Virus record (IMG/VR): IMGVR_UViG_3300005536_000012
Coordinates: 1 to 35,416 of that record
Reading direction: 5' to 3' (one strand)
DNA from: a virus
DNA: 35,416 bases
The notes under the pieces were generated by a model that worked only from the letters and a program-made list of their open reading frames with translations, was not told where the DNA came from and did no database searches. Positions 8,285 to 16,849 of the stretch are shown piece after piece. Every line of letters begins with the position of its first letter. The first letter of the stretch is position 1. The translations under genes and the position numbers were made by a program.

Positions 8285-8533
8285 ATGCCCGATCTTGTCA
8301 GGCTGCGCTACATCGGCGCGGCCCCGGTCACCGTGCCCGTGCTCGGGCAGACGGTCGAGCCGGACTGCATCGTCGACTTCCCCGGCCGGATCGTCACCGA
8401 GCCGCCAGAAGGCGCGAAGTGGCTCGACGACGCCATCCACATCGAGTCGGGCAACCCGCCCGAAGTCCGCGCCTGGCCGAAAAGCCTGTGGGCGGACGAG
8501 ACCGTCACCACCCGCGGCAAGTTGAAGGAGTAA
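8285..8533 (+). CDS. Small neck or head-tail joining protein, unknown
   Basis: 82 aa; ATG 8285 follows AGGAG by four bases. It is a compact beta-rich protein (VRLRYIGAAPVTVPVLGQTV, then DCIVDFPGRI). The pattern of a short beta barrel with a loop rich in Pro and Trp is usual for small proteins next to phage connectors. No specific function can be assigned. Confidence 0.65.
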   Translation: MPDLVRLRYIGAAPVTVPVLGQTVEPDCIVDFPGRIVTEPPEGAKWLDDAIHIESGNPPEVRAWPKSLWADETVTTRGKLKE

Positions 8534-8536
8534 ACG

Positions 8537-9598
8537 GTGGGCACCGGATCCGGCATCTGCAGCCAGTTCATGTACAAGAACGAGACCGTCGTCGGCACCC
8601 CGGTCACACCCGACCACGCCTACAAGCATGTGTCGGTCGGCGGCACCGGCCTCGACCTGATCACGGTCGATGACCCTGGGCTCGGCGGCTGCGCCCTCGT
8701 GCCCACAGTCGACCGCACCGCGAAGGTGGCGCAGCAGGTTTCGCGGGACGTCGAGCTGAACGTGGGCACCCGCAACCTCGGGCTGATCATCAAACAGATG
8801 CTCGGCTCGTCCGCAACGCCTGCGCTCATCTCCGGAAGCTTCTACCGGCAGATCCACTGGAACGGCGACCTTGCCGGCAAGTCGCTGACGGTCCAGTTCG
8901 GATTCCCGGAGACCACCGCCACGGGCACGGTGCGGCCGTTCACCATCAACGGCGCGAAGATCACCCAGTGGGAGCTGTCTCAGGCCCGCAACGAGCTGCT
9001 GAAGCTGCGCTTCACCCTTGACGGCTGGGACGAGACGACAGCGACTGCGCTCGCGACGGCGTCCTATGTGGGCGGTACCGGAGCGACCATCAACGAGGCG
9101 CTGCGGTTCAACTGCTTCTCAGCGAAGATCGGCGGCACACCTTCGGTCGGGTCGGGGCTCGTCTCCGTCGCCGGCGGGATCGAGATCAAGGGCTGCCGCG
9201 GTGTGTCCGTGAAGGGCGTCCAGCCGCTGCGGATCGACGGGTTCTTCTCCGGCGGCAACGGCACCAAGAGCGAGCAGCTGATCGCCGGTGACGGCTTCCA
9301 GCAATTCACTGCCGATCTGGATGTCGAGTTCCAGGACCGCACCCAGCTCTACGACGTGCTCGCGGCCTACACCTCGTTTGCGCTCGAGATGTCGTGGATC
9401 GGCAAGGTCGACGCCGGCACGTCGCAGTTCGGGAAGCTGTCGGTGATCTTCCCGCAGGCGAAGTTGAAGACCGGCTCGCCGATGGTCACCGGCCCGGGCG
9501 GGTTGGACAACAAGGCGTCGGTGATGGCCTACGGCGACCCGACCAACACCCTGCCGGCCGTGCAGATCGTCTACGAGAACCTCGACTCGGCTCTCTGA
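8537..9598 (+). CDS. Major tail tube protein
   Basis: 353 aa from GTG 8537. It resembles the tail tube family of actinobacterial siphophages: an N-terminal stretch with SRDVELNVGTRNLGLIIKQM, a central block around KSLTVQFGFPETTATGTVRPF, and a second beta domain ending in TLPAVQIVYENLDSAL. The two similar halves are those expected of a trimer-like tube subunit. The order tube, gp10-like protein, G/GT chaperones, tape measure is a common actinophage arrangement. Confidence 0.82.
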   Translation: MGTGSGICSQFMYKNETVVGTPVTPDHAYKHVSVGGTGLDLITVDDPGLGGCALVPTVDRTAKVAQQVSRDVELNVGTRNLGLIIKQMLGSSATPALISGSFYRQIHWNGDLAGKSLTVQFGFPETTATGTVRPFTINGAKITQWELSQARNELLKLRFTLDGWDETTATALATASYVGGTGATINEALRFNCFSAKIGGTPSVGSGLVSVAGGIEIKGCRGVSVKGVQPLRIDGFFSGGNGTKSEQLIAGDGFQQFTADLDVEFQDRTQLYDVLAAYTSFALEMSWIGKVDAGTSQFGKLSVIFPQAKLKTGSPMVTGPGGLDNKASVMAYGDPTNTLPAVQIVYENLDSAL

Positions 9599-9617
9599 GC
9601 GTGGGCGGTGATGGCTT

Positions 9618-10184
9618 GTGAACATCACCAGCAACGGCGGCGCTGACTTCGCCTCCCTCGCCGGGCGATTCCGGGCGGCGGGGGCGCACGGTGCGGCGGT
9701 CCGCAAGGCTTCCACCAAGACGATCAAGAGCATTCTGTCGCGGATCACCGACGAGCAGAAGGCCGAGATCATGGCCTGGCAGACCGGCGGCGTCTCCGGC
9801 CGCGGCGGGGTCCGCCGGCAGCGGTTCACCGAGGCCAAAGCCAAGCGGGTCAAGGCGACCAAGGGCCGCACCCAGCGGGCCCGTGCGACACACAGCCTGC
9901 GTTCCTACATCCGCGGCGCGATCAAGACGCGGATCACCTACGCCGGCCGCAAGCTCGGCGCGCGGATCCTCGTAGATCCCGCAGCGTTGCCGCCGTCGCA
10001 GCGGCAGCTTCCCAAGCACGTGGACAACCCGCGCGGCTGGCGGCACCCGGTGTGGAGCAACCGAAGCCGGTGGGTTCGCCAGACCGGTACTCCCTATTTC
10101 TCCCGGCCGATCGAACGCCGCCGCGAGCAAGTGGCGCGTGAGGTGCAGGCCGAAGTCGACAAAGTGATGAGGGCATTGCAGTGA
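9618..10184 (+). CDS. HK97 gp10-like tail completion protein
   Basis: 188 aa from GTG 9618. The protein is strongly basic, with an Arg/Lys-rich middle (about 65-115) and a C-terminal block, VDNPRGWRHPVWSNRSRWV followed by QTGTPYFSRPIERR, that is the hallmark of the HK97 gp10-like family of neck or tail completion proteins. It ends with a helix (VAREVQAEVDKVMRAL). The next start (GTG 10181) overlaps its end, so the two are coupled. Confidence 0.72.
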   Translation: MNITSNGGADFASLAGRFRAAGAHGAAVRKASTKTIKSILSRITDEQKAEIMAWQTGGVSGRGGVRRQRFTEAKAKRVKATKGRTQRARATHSLRSYIRGAIKTRITYAGRKLGARILVDPAALPPSQRQLPKHVDNPRGWRHPVWSNRSRWVRQTGTPYFSRPIERRREQVAREVQAEVDKVMRALQ

Positions 10185-10549
10185 CCTGGATCGTCAACTG
10201 GGACGGCAAAGAGTACGACGTCGATCCGACCGAGTTCTCCGGGCTCGAGCTGAAGAAGATCAAGCTTCGGACCGGGCTCACCTACAAGGTGCTCATCGAG
10301 GCGATCGCCCAACTCGACCCGGACGCGATCAACGCCGTTTTCTGGCTCGTCGACCAACGCGACAACCCGGACCTCAAGTTCGACGACTACGCAGGCCCGT
10401 CGATCAAGGTCATTCTCCCCTACCTCGATGCCTACAACACGGCCATGGACGAAGTGGGAAAAGCACTGAATCCGGGGACGCCCGAGACCGATGGTTCCCC
10501 ATCGTCTTCCTCCGATCCGGATGTAGCCGCGCCGACTATGACGCTCTGA
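10181..10549 (+). CDS. Tail assembly chaperone, short form (gpG-like)
   Basis: 122 aa from GTG 10181. The helical N-terminal domain contains LELKKIKLRTGLTYKVLIEA, and the tail is Ser/Pro/Asp-rich. Position just before the tape measure and the presence of a slippery site identify it as the lambda gpG equivalent. It coats the tape measure protein during tail assembly. The zero-frame tail after residue 94 is low-complexity, as usual for the unshifted form. Confidence 0.85.
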   Translation: MTWIVNWDGKEYDVDPTEFSGLELKKIKLRTGLTYKVLIEAIAQLDPDAINAVFWLVDQRDNPDLKFDDYAGPSIKVILPYLDAYNTAMDEVGKALNPGTPETDGSPSSSSDPDVAAPTMTL

Positions 10550-10614
10550 GCCAACGCGACTTCCTCGCGATCGTCGCCGAACTAAATAGGCAAGCCGGAG
10601 TCCAGGAGGGATGA
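10181..10614 (+). CDS. Tail assembly chaperone, frameshifted form (gpGT-like)
   Basis: A -1 shift at GGGAAAA (10456-10462) moves ribosomes into a second frame that stays open to a TGA at 10612-10614. The product has the first 94 residues of the short form plus 50 new residues, ending with YDALSQRDFLAIVAELNRQ, a typical helical T extension. The stop lies four bases before the tape measure ATG. The lengths (122 and 144 aa) and the slippery heptamer fit the conserved G/GT system of long-tailed phages. Confidence 0.85.
10456..10462 (+). promoter_or_regulatory. Programmed -1 frameshift site GGGAAAA
   Basis: The heptamer reads G GGA AAA in the zero frame, the canonical X XXY YYZ layout. After slippage both tRNAs can re-pair on GGG AAA. 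It lies 87 nt before the zero-frame stop. No strong pseudoknot is evident by eye downstream, as in many G/GT systems. Confidence 0.88.
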
Positions 10615-10617
10615 TCG

Positions 10618-12351
10618 ATGTCCCAAACCCTGACCTGGAACCTGCACGGCAACGACCAACTCTCCGGCGTCCTCGAGAAGCTCGACCGCACGCTGTCCAA
10701 CCTGTCGCGCCATCTCGACGGCGTCACCGCTGACGCGAAGCAGATGGGCAGCGCGCTCGGCGGCGCGGAGGCCGGCGCTCAGCGCATGGCAGCCGGAGCC
10801 AGCCACGCGACACTGCGGGCTGACGGGCTGGCGTCGGGTCTGCAGCGGGTTGTCGACAAGGCCAGGTTCATGGCCGTCACCCTCGGCGCGGCGGCCGTGG
10901 CGGCGACGGGCGCGCTCGGCTTCATGGCCGTCAAGATCGCATCCGACAATGAGCAGGCCGCCATCAGTTTCGAGCTGCTGCTCGGGTCGGCGCAGAAGGC
11001 GTCCGCGTTCCTGGCCGAGCTGCAAAAGTTCGCGGCCGCAACACCATTCGAGATGCCGCAGCTTCGCACCGCCGCATCGCGGCTCCTAGCAGTCGGCACC
11101 GCCACCGCCGACATCATCCCGCTGCTGACCGCGCTCGGCGACGCCACCGCCGGCATGGGCACGGGCGCCGAAGGCATCGAACGTTCGGTCACCGCGCTGA
11201 CCCAGATGCGGCAGAAGACCAAGGTCACCGCCGAGGAGATGCTGCAGCTGACCGAGGCCGGAATCCCGGCCTGGCAGACCCTCGCCAGCTTCCTCAAGGT
11301 CGACGTCGCTACGGCGATGAAGATGGTCGAGAAGCGGACCGTCGACGCGACCGTCATGTTCCAGGCGCTCGAAACCAAGGCCGGCCCGGCGATGCAACGC
11401 CTGTCCGGGATGATGGCTCGCCAGTCGCAGTCGCTGGCCGGTATCTGGTCCACCTTCAAGGACAACGCCGGCCAGGCCCTGGCCAAGTTCGCTGAGCCCG
11501 CGCTGCCCGCGATCAAGAAGGTTGTCGACGCGCTCGGGCAGGCGACCCCGAAGGTGCTCGACAAGCTGCGGTCGATGGGCGGCCAAGTCGCCGACATCTT
11601 CAAGGGCTCCGACGTCCCAGGCAAGATCTTCGCCTCGCTGGAGAAGATGGGCACCCAGATCCTTCCCATGCTGGAGGGCGCCTGGAATCGGCTGCTCGGC
11701 ACCATCCGCGACAACAAGGAAGGCCTCGAGAAGCTGGGCCGGTTCGTCGCCGACTACCTGATCCCGTTCCTCGCCACCAATCTGGTCGTCGCGATCGACT
11801 TGGTGACGGCGGCGCTGCAGGGCGTCGTGTGGGTCGCCGCGCATGTGGTCGACGCGATGCAGTTCATGACCCAATTCACGCTGGAGAACCTCGGCCTGAT
11901 CGTGCACGGGGCGGCCGCCGCGTTCGGCTGGGTGCCCGACCTGGGCCCGAAATTGCGTGAGGCCGCCGACAAGTTCGACGCCTGGGCGAACGGCATCATG
12001 GACAAGCTTCACCAGCTCGACGGCACCAAGGTCAAGATTGATCTGGAGTTCTCGGCCAACGCGTCCGCCTGGGCGGCGCTGCGTAACGCCGAACGGCAGT
12101 CGTCGCCGCGCGCGACCGGCGGGCCGACGTGGGCTGGCGAGGCCTACACGGTCAACGAGATCGGTCCCGAGCGGTGGATCGCCGCGACCACCGGCACCGT
12201 CCAGCCCTACAATGCCGGCGCCGGATCGTCGGCGGCCGCGCAGGTGTTCGCGCTCGACCTGACCGTCCGCGGCGAAGACGGCCGCGTCCTGCACGAGAAG
12301 CTGCTCAACTTCAAGGCCAACTCCGGCAAGGTCTCGCTGGAGCTCGGCTGA
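10618..12351 (+). CDS. Tape measure protein
   Basis: 577 aa, ATG 10618 with an AGGAGGG ribosome-binding site at 10604-10610. An N-terminal coiled coil (VLEKLDRTLSNLSRHLDGVT) leads to an Ala/Gly-rich hydrophobic segment (FMAVTLGAAAVAATGALGF). A conserved tape-measure domain follows (SFELLLGSAQKASAFL, then LTEAGIPAWQTLA), then amphipathic helices and a further hydrophobic stretch around 385-405. The protein sets tail length. At about 1.5 Angstrom per residue it predicts a tail of roughly 85-90 nm, at the short end for siphophages. Confidence 0.92.
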   Translation: MSQTLTWNLHGNDQLSGVLEKLDRTLSNLSRHLDGVTADAKQMGSALGGAEAGAQRMAAGASHATLRADGLASGLQRVVDKARFMAVTLGAAAVAATGALGFMAVKIASDNEQAAISFELLLGSAQKASAFLAELQKFAAATPFEMPQLRTAASRLLAVGTATADIIPLLTALGDATAGMGTGAEGIERSVTALTQMRQKTKVTAEEMLQLTEAGIPAWQTLASFLKVDVATAMKMVEKRTVDATVMFQALETKAGPAMQRLSGMMARQSQSLAGIWSTFKDNAGQALAKFAEPALPAIKKVVDALGQATPKVLDKLRSMGGQVADIFKGSDVPGKIFASLEKMGTQILPMLEGAWNRLLGTIRDNKEGLEKLGRFVADYLIPFLATNLVVAIDLVTAALQGVVWVAAHVVDAMQFMTQFTLENLGLIVHGAAAAFGWVPDLGPKLREAADKFDAWANGIMDKLHQLDGTKVKIDLEFSANASAWAALRNAERQSSPRATGGPTWAGEAYTVNEIGPERWIAATTGTVQPYNAGAGSSAAAQVFALDLTVRGEDGRVLHEKLLNFKANSGKVSLELG

Positions 12352-13724
12352 TGGCCTACGAAAACTGGGAAATCGAGATCGCGTTCACGTCGCAGCCCGA
12401 CGCGATCGTCCAGGCCTACGAGCGGGTCACCCCGCTCGTGGACGGCGAATTCGAGATCATCGCCGGTGAGACCGCCCGCGGCTCCGACCCCGGTAACACG
12501 CTGACGTTCCAGCTGCAGAACTCCGACCAACGCTTCACGCCGGGCAACGTGCTCAGCGCGCAGGCGTTGAAGTCGGGCCACAAAGTCCGGGTGACCGAGA
12601 CGATCGCCGACCAGCTGATCGAGCTGTTCGTCGGCTACATCCAGTTCCCTGAGATCGAGGCCTGGACCGAATCGAACGCGACCGAGCCCCGCTCGCAGAC
12701 CATCACGGTCACCGCGGTCGACCAGCTGGCCCGGCTCGCCCGCGGCCGCACCTTCGTCTCCGCGCTGGCCGAGCACATCGTCTTCAACGGCGGCTCGGAT
12801 CTGAAGGGCTACTGGCCGTGCAGCGAACCCGCTGAGCCGTTGGCTGGCATCGGCCCGACCGCCGACCCGCTCGTCCTCGCGCGGAACTTCACCGGCACGA
12901 CGGGCAACCGCGGCGAGGTGCAATGCCAGAGCGGCCTGGCGCCCGAGGGCAACGAGTCCGATGGCGTGCGGATGGTGTCGCACCCGGAAGGCCCGGGGCA
13001 CGCCTTCATCCAAACGTTCCTGCCCTCGACGTTCCTGCCGGCGGTCGCCGCCTCGGACGCGATCGTGGTCGTGTTCTGGTGGGCGTTCGCGCCGAGCATG
13101 GCGGCCAACGACGCAACCTTCCACCAGATCCTGTCCTTCAACGGGCCCACCGCGAGCCTGTCGCTGGAACGCAGCACGACCACAGCGCAGTGGACGCTGA
13201 CCGCGACCGGGCTCACCGGATCCATCGCCGGCGGCGCGGTCGGCGGCGAAGCCCTGCTGCCTGTCGGGATATACCTCAAAGAGTCCACCGGCGTCATGGA
13301 GCTGTGGACCGGCTCCGTCCGCCAAACCACCACCCTCGCCGGTGCCCCGGCCGGGGCGGGCACCTTCCTGTGGAACGGCATGGGCTATCAGCTCGACTAC
13401 GACCTGTCCGGCCTACAGGTGTACGTGGGCAACAACTTCACCTACACCAACTACCTCGAACAGATCAACCAAGCCCACGCCCCGCTCGACCAACAGCTCA
13501 CCGGCGCCCGCATCAACCGCATCCTCGACTACGCCGGATACCCCACCGGGTCAGCGTTCCGCGACATCGACGCCGGAACCGCCGTCATGAGCCCCGCCAC
13601 CCTCGCCGGGAAGAACCCCAAGGACGCGATCGACGAGGCCGTCGAAACCGAGCAGGGCAGCTTCTACGTCGCCGGCGGCGGCCGGACCACCTTCGCCGAT
13701 CGTCTGCGCCTCTACAACATCTAA
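12351..13724 (+). CDS. Tail-tip protein with LamG-like insert
   Basis: 457 aa; ATG 12351 overlaps the tape measure stop. The first 130 residues (NTLTFQLQNSDQRFTPGN, then ITVTAVDQLARLARG) resemble the N-terminus of phage tail hub or minor tail proteins. Residues about 145-370 look like a laminin-G/concanavalin-type beta sandwich: LKGYWPCSEPAEPL at its entry and YDLSGLQVYVGNNFTYTNY near its end. The C-terminus returns to hub-like sequence with ARINRILDYAGYPTG. The inserted lectin-like fold may bind host sugars. The protein seems shorter than many relatives, which often carry more C-terminal domains. Confidence 0.78.
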   Translation: MAYENWEIEIAFTSQPDAIVQAYERVTPLVDGEFEIIAGETARGSDPGNTLTFQLQNSDQRFTPGNVLSAQALKSGHKVRVTETIADQLIELFVGYIQFPEIEAWTESNATEPRSQTITVTAVDQLARLARGRTFVSALAEHIVFNGGSDLKGYWPCSEPAEPLAGIGPTADPLVLARNFTGTTGNRGEVQCQSGLAPEGNESDGVRMVSHPEGPGHAFIQTFLPSTFLPAVAASDAIVVVFWWAFAPSMAANDATFHQILSFNGPTASLSLERSTTTAQWTLTATGLTGSIAGGAVGGEALLPVGIYLKESTGVMELWTGSVRQTTTLAGAPAGAGTFLWNGMGYQLDYDLSGLQVYVGNNFTYTNYLEQINQAHAPLDQQLTGARINRILDYAGYPTGSAFRDIDAGTAVMSPATLAGKNPKDAIDEAVETEQGSFYVAGGGRTTFADRLRLYNI

Positions 13725-13737
13725 GGAGCGTCAGCCC

Positions 13738-14307
13738 GTGTCTCGTCAGTCCTGGCAGGAAACTCTCGCCACCGCGCAGTCCGCGGGCACCGCGTTCACG
13801 TCCAACGTCGCCGCGAGCATCCTTCCCGCCCACGCCCGAGTGAAGATCCCCGCCGGGTTCCTTCAGGTCGGCACCCAGTTCAAGATCGAGGCCTGTGGCC
13901 GGATCTCCAACGTGGTCACCACACCCGGCACGCTCACCCTCGACGTGCGCATGGGCCCCACCTCCAACATCATCGTCTTCAACGGCGGCGCGATGCAGCT
14001 GTCGACCACCGCCCACACGAACGTCCCGTGGTGGTTCGAGGCGCTGCTGACTTGCCGGGCGGTCGGCGCGGGCACGACCGCGAACTTCATGGGCCAGGGC
14101 CGGTTCAGCTCCCAGGCGGCCTCCGCGACCGCGGTCGCCGACTCGACGACCACCCACGGCACCCTGCTCGCGCCGAACACCGCCCCGGCGGTCGGCACCG
14201 GCTTCGACTCGACCGTGGACATGTGGGCCGACCTGTTCGCGACGTTCTCGCTCAACGCCACCAACTCGATCCAGGTCGAGCAGTACTCGATCTGGGCGCT
14301 GAACTGA
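13738..14307 (+). CDS. Minor tail protein, beta-rich
   Basis: 189 aa from GTG 13738, with AAGGAG upstream. It is a Thr/Ala/Gly-rich beta protein without transmembrane segments or coiled coil; its middle (GTLTLDVRMGPTSNIIVF) and C-terminus (NATNSIQVEQYSIWALN) resemble jelly-roll receptor-binding or tip domains seen in actinophages. Context between the hub and other tip proteins supports a minor tail role. Confidence 0.68.
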   Translation: MSRQSWQETLATAQSAGTAFTSNVAASILPAHARVKIPAGFLQVGTQFKIEACGRISNVVTTPGTLTLDVRMGPTSNIIVFNGGAMQLSTTAHTNVPWWFEALLTCRAVGAGTTANFMGQGRFSSQAASATAVADSTTTHGTLLAPNTAPAVGTGFDSTVDMWADLFATFSLNATNSIQVEQYSIWALN

Positions 14308-14320
14308 CCGGGCGGGCGGC

Positions 14321-14938
14321 ATGCCGCTCAACCCGCCTGGCTTCTCGCCTCCGAAGTGGCCGCGGCTAGGCCGCCGCCGCGACACCGGCCTCGCGGCCGG
14401 CGCGCTCGCCCCGCTGCCGTTCGAGATCCCGATCTGCTGGCTGTCGACGCCGGTGATGTTGCGCCTCGAGCAGCCGTTCACCACCGCGGCGATCACCCAG
14501 ACCGGCGGCGGCACATACCGCAACGCGAGCGTCGCGAACCGGGCCGAGTACGGCGACTTCCGGTTCGCCGCAGAGCTGACCACACCCACGAGCCTCGACC
14601 CGGCCAACCTCGCCCTGTGGACGGTCACCTACCGGTCGGTGCCGCGGATGCGCGCGCCGCAGCTGGCCATCAATCTGCTGTACCGCACCGACGCCGAAAA
14701 GGCGGCGCTGCTGCGGATCGCCCGCTGGACCCGCATCAAAATCACAGGCGTTCCGGCCGAGTTCCCCGAAGGCGCTTCATCGCTCGTCGTCGCCGGCACC
14801 AAACACCAGATCAGCCTCAAGAGCCGAATGTTCTTCATTACCACCGCTCCTGTCATCGGCTCCACTCCGGGCGTCCCCGGGCCGTGGTTCCGATACGGCG
14901 CATCCACCTGGGGCGGCACCGATGTCATCCCGTTCTGA
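14321..14938 (+). CDS. Minor tail protein
   Basis: 205 aa from ATG 14321. The N-terminus is Pro/Arg-rich; the rest has short beta strands with a Trp/Pro-rich end (PGVPGPWFRYGASTWGG). It has no recognisable enzyme motif. Its place in the tail-tip block and lack of other signals suggest a structural tail protein; the precise role is unknown. Confidence 0.6.
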   Translation: MPLNPPGFSPPKWPRLGRRRDTGLAAGALAPLPFEIPICWLSTPVMLRLEQPFTTAAITQTGGGTYRNASVANRAEYGDFRFAAELTTPTSLDPANLALWTVTYRSVPRMRAPQLAINLLYRTDAEKAALLRIARWTRIKITGVPAEFPEGASSLVVAGTKHQISLKSRMFFITTAPVIGSTPGVPGPWFRYGASTWGGTDVIPF

Positions 14939-14950
14939 CCTGGAGGGTTG

Positions 14951-15490
14951 ATGGCTGCCGTCCCCACACCGCCCGACTTCGTCAGCGCGGTGAGCAGCAC
15001 CACGCAACTCAACCAGGTCCGCGACGCGATCAAGTTCCTGCAGAACCGGCCGCGTTTCAAGCTCTACCAGACCAGCGCCCAAAACTTCCTCAACGGTGTC
15101 GGGGCCGCGGTCACGTTCAACGCCGAAGTCCTCGACACCGACATCGACCTGACCAGCGGACACGACAACGTCACCAACAACAGCCGATGGACTTGCCGCT
15201 ACCCGGGCTGGTACCTGATCTCCGGCACGGTCTCGTACAACGCCAACGCAGCCGGCATCAGGTTCGCCTACATCCGCGTCAACGGCGTCGACCAGGACGG
15301 CACGATCGGCTCGATCGGCGGCTCCGCGGCCGAAATCGGCTGCGTGCACTGCCACACCGGCAAGGTCTACCTGGCCGCGGGTGACTACGTCGAGCTGTGG
15401 TCGTCGCAGAACTCGGGCGCCACGATCGCAACCTACGTGGCCAGCGCCCCGTTCCAGTCCTCTTTGGACGGCATTTGGGAGAGCAGCTGA
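14951..15490 (+). CDS. Minor tail protein with C1q-like jelly roll
   Basis: 179 aa. I chose ATG 14951 over the adjacent TTG 14948 because GGAGGG (14942-14947) spaces better to the ATG. A short helix (TQLNQVRDAIKFLQNRP) at about 18-35 probably trimerises. The remainder has the C1q/TNF-like pattern: FKLYQTSAQNF, AAVTFNAEVLDTD, WTCRYPGWYLISGTV, RFAYIRVNGV, then VYLAAGDYVELWSSQ. Such jelly rolls cap phage fibres and bind host surface ligands, so this is a good candidate receptor-binding tip. Confidence 0.78.
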   Translation: MAAVPTPPDFVSAVSSTTQLNQVRDAIKFLQNRPRFKLYQTSAQNFLNGVGAAVTFNAEVLDTDIDLTSGHDNVTNNSRWTCRYPGWYLISGTVSYNANAAGIRFAYIRVNGVDQDGTIGSIGGSAAEIGCVHCHTGKVYLAAGDYVELWSSQNSGATIATYVASAPFQSSLDGIWESS

Positions 15491-15882
15491 TGGACCGCTG
15501 GATCGCCGTGCGCGTCAACAAGGTTCAGCATCTGTGGCGTGTCGGCGTCGTGGACGATGCGACGCTCGAGGACCTCATCTTCCGTGCCCGCAAGGTGATC
15601 GGCTACCCGGGCGGGGACACACCGGTCGGCGACGTGAGCGTTTTCGACCAGACCCCGCACGACATTGTCATTGCGGCATCGCAGGTTCACGACGTCGCCG
15701 ATCTCCGTGCGGTCGTCGCGTCGGATGTGCAGACCTACCGCGACCAATGCCGTCAGGCCGCCCATCAAGCGCGCCTTGACGACGCCCGCCGGGCCGTTGC
15801 TCAACTCTCCGACGCGGACAAGGCCACCCTGCGCGCCGAACTCGCCGCGGCCGCGTCGTCCACCAAGAAGGAGGCGACCTGA
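15490..15882 (+). CDS. Tail-lysis boundary protein, unknown
   Basis: 130 aa; ATG 15490 overlaps the previous stop. The N-terminal half is mixed alpha/beta (MDRWIAVRVNKVQHLWRVGV), and the C-terminal third is a charged helix (YRDQCRQAAHQARLDDARRA) ending in Lys/Glu. There are no membrane segments. Its place between a receptor-binding protein and the endolysin could make it a small tail or chaperone protein; no family is recognised. Confidence 0.65.
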   Translation: MDRWIAVRVNKVQHLWRVGVVDDATLEDLIFRARKVIGYPGGDTPVGDVSVFDQTPHDIVIAASQVHDVADLRAVVASDVQTYRDQCRQAAHQARLDDARRAVAQLSDADKATLRAELAAAASSTKKEAT

Positions 15883-15884
15883 CG

Positions 15885-16847
15885 ATGGCCATCGAAGGAG
15901 TCGACTACGCGTTCCCGCCGCGGCCCAACATCGCCCAACTCGCCGCCGCCGGCAAACACTTCGCCTGCCGCTACGGCGGGCCCGGCAGCTCCGACAAATG
16001 GCTCGACCCGGCAGAGGCCGCAGCCCTGTCCGCCGCCGGCATCGCGCTCGTGGCCAACGCTGAAGGCTCCGCGGCCGGGCTCGCCGGCGGGTTCGCTGTC
16101 GGCGCGTCCTGGGCGCGCACCGCCGACGCCTGGTTCCGCAAATGCGGCATGCCCGCCGACCGGCCGATCTACCTGTCGGTCGACTTCGACGTTCAATCCG
16201 GGCAGTGGCCCGCCGTCCGCGACGCGCTCGCGGGCGCGGCCAGCGAAATCGGCCTGGCACGCGTGGGCGTCTACGGCGGCCGCAAAGCGATCGCCTGGGC
16301 ACGCCGCGACGAGGTAGCGACCTGGTTTTGGCAGACCTACGCCTGGTCCGGCGGCGTCTGGGAACCCGGCGTCCACATCCAGCAATACCGCAACGGCATC
16401 ACCGTTGCAGGCGCGGACTGCGACCTCAACCGCGCGATGCAATCCGACTACGGGCAATGGACAACCGGAAGCGAGGCAAACGACATGACCCCCGAACAGG
16501 CGGCGCAACTCGACGCGCTCTTCAAGCTGCTCGTGCTCGACCCGCCAGTGCGCGTGCAGGGCGCCTGGACCTACACTGGGCCGGATGGGCGCAGCCGCCC
16601 GATCAGCCCGCTCTACAACGCGATCGACCACGTGGCCGAGCTCGTCGAGGCCGCAGCCAAGGGCGCCACACCCGCCGAACTCGACGCCATCAAAGAGGCG
16701 GCCCGGGCCGGCGCAGAGGCCGGCGCGATCGCGAGCACCGACGAGCTCGCCGCCGCGATCGTTGCGAGCCTGCCCGAGCAGGACATCACCAAGGCCGACG
16801 TCGAGGCCGCGGTGCGCAACGTGTTCCGCTCGGTTCCGCAGGCCTAG
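15885..16847 (+). CDS. Endolysin with DUF1906 (Rv2525c-like) glycoside-hydrolase domain
   Basis: The enzyme likely cleaves peptidoglycan glycan chains at the end of infection. Residues 1 to about 190 match the DUF1906 TIM-barrel family, related to GH25: GVDYAF with D7, ANAEGS with E60, YLSVDFDVQ with D100/D102, then WFWQTYAW, HIQQYRN and GADCDLNRA. The C-terminal 120 residues are Ala/Glu-rich helical sequence, probably for oligomerisation or wall association. No signal peptide or SAR helix is seen, so release should depend on a holin. It starts two bases after the previous stop. Confidence 0.88.
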   Translation: MAIEGVDYAFPPRPNIAQLAAAGKHFACRYGGPGSSDKWLDPAEAAALSAAGIALVANAEGSAAGLAGGFAVGASWARTADAWFRKCGMPADRPIYLSVDFDVQSGQWPAVRDALAGAASEIGLARVGVYGGRKAIAWARRDEVATWFWQTYAWSGGVWEPGVHIQQYRNGITVAGADCDLNRAMQSDYGQWTTGSEANDMTPEQAAQLDALFKLLVLDPPVRVQGAWTYTGPDGRSRPISPLYNAIDHVAELVEAAAKGATPAELDAIKEAARAGAEAGAIASTDELAAAIVASLPEQDITKADVEAAVRNVFRSVPQA

Positions 16848-16849
16848 GC

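Noticed and set aside
11086-12294. 402-codon minus-strand frame opposite the tape measure
   Set aside because: Shadow frame; the plus-strand gene is certain and the minus product lacks protein-like character.
14948-14950. TTG start for the C1q-like tail protein
   Set aside because: It would leave almost no spacing to GGAGGG; the ATG three bases later is better placed.
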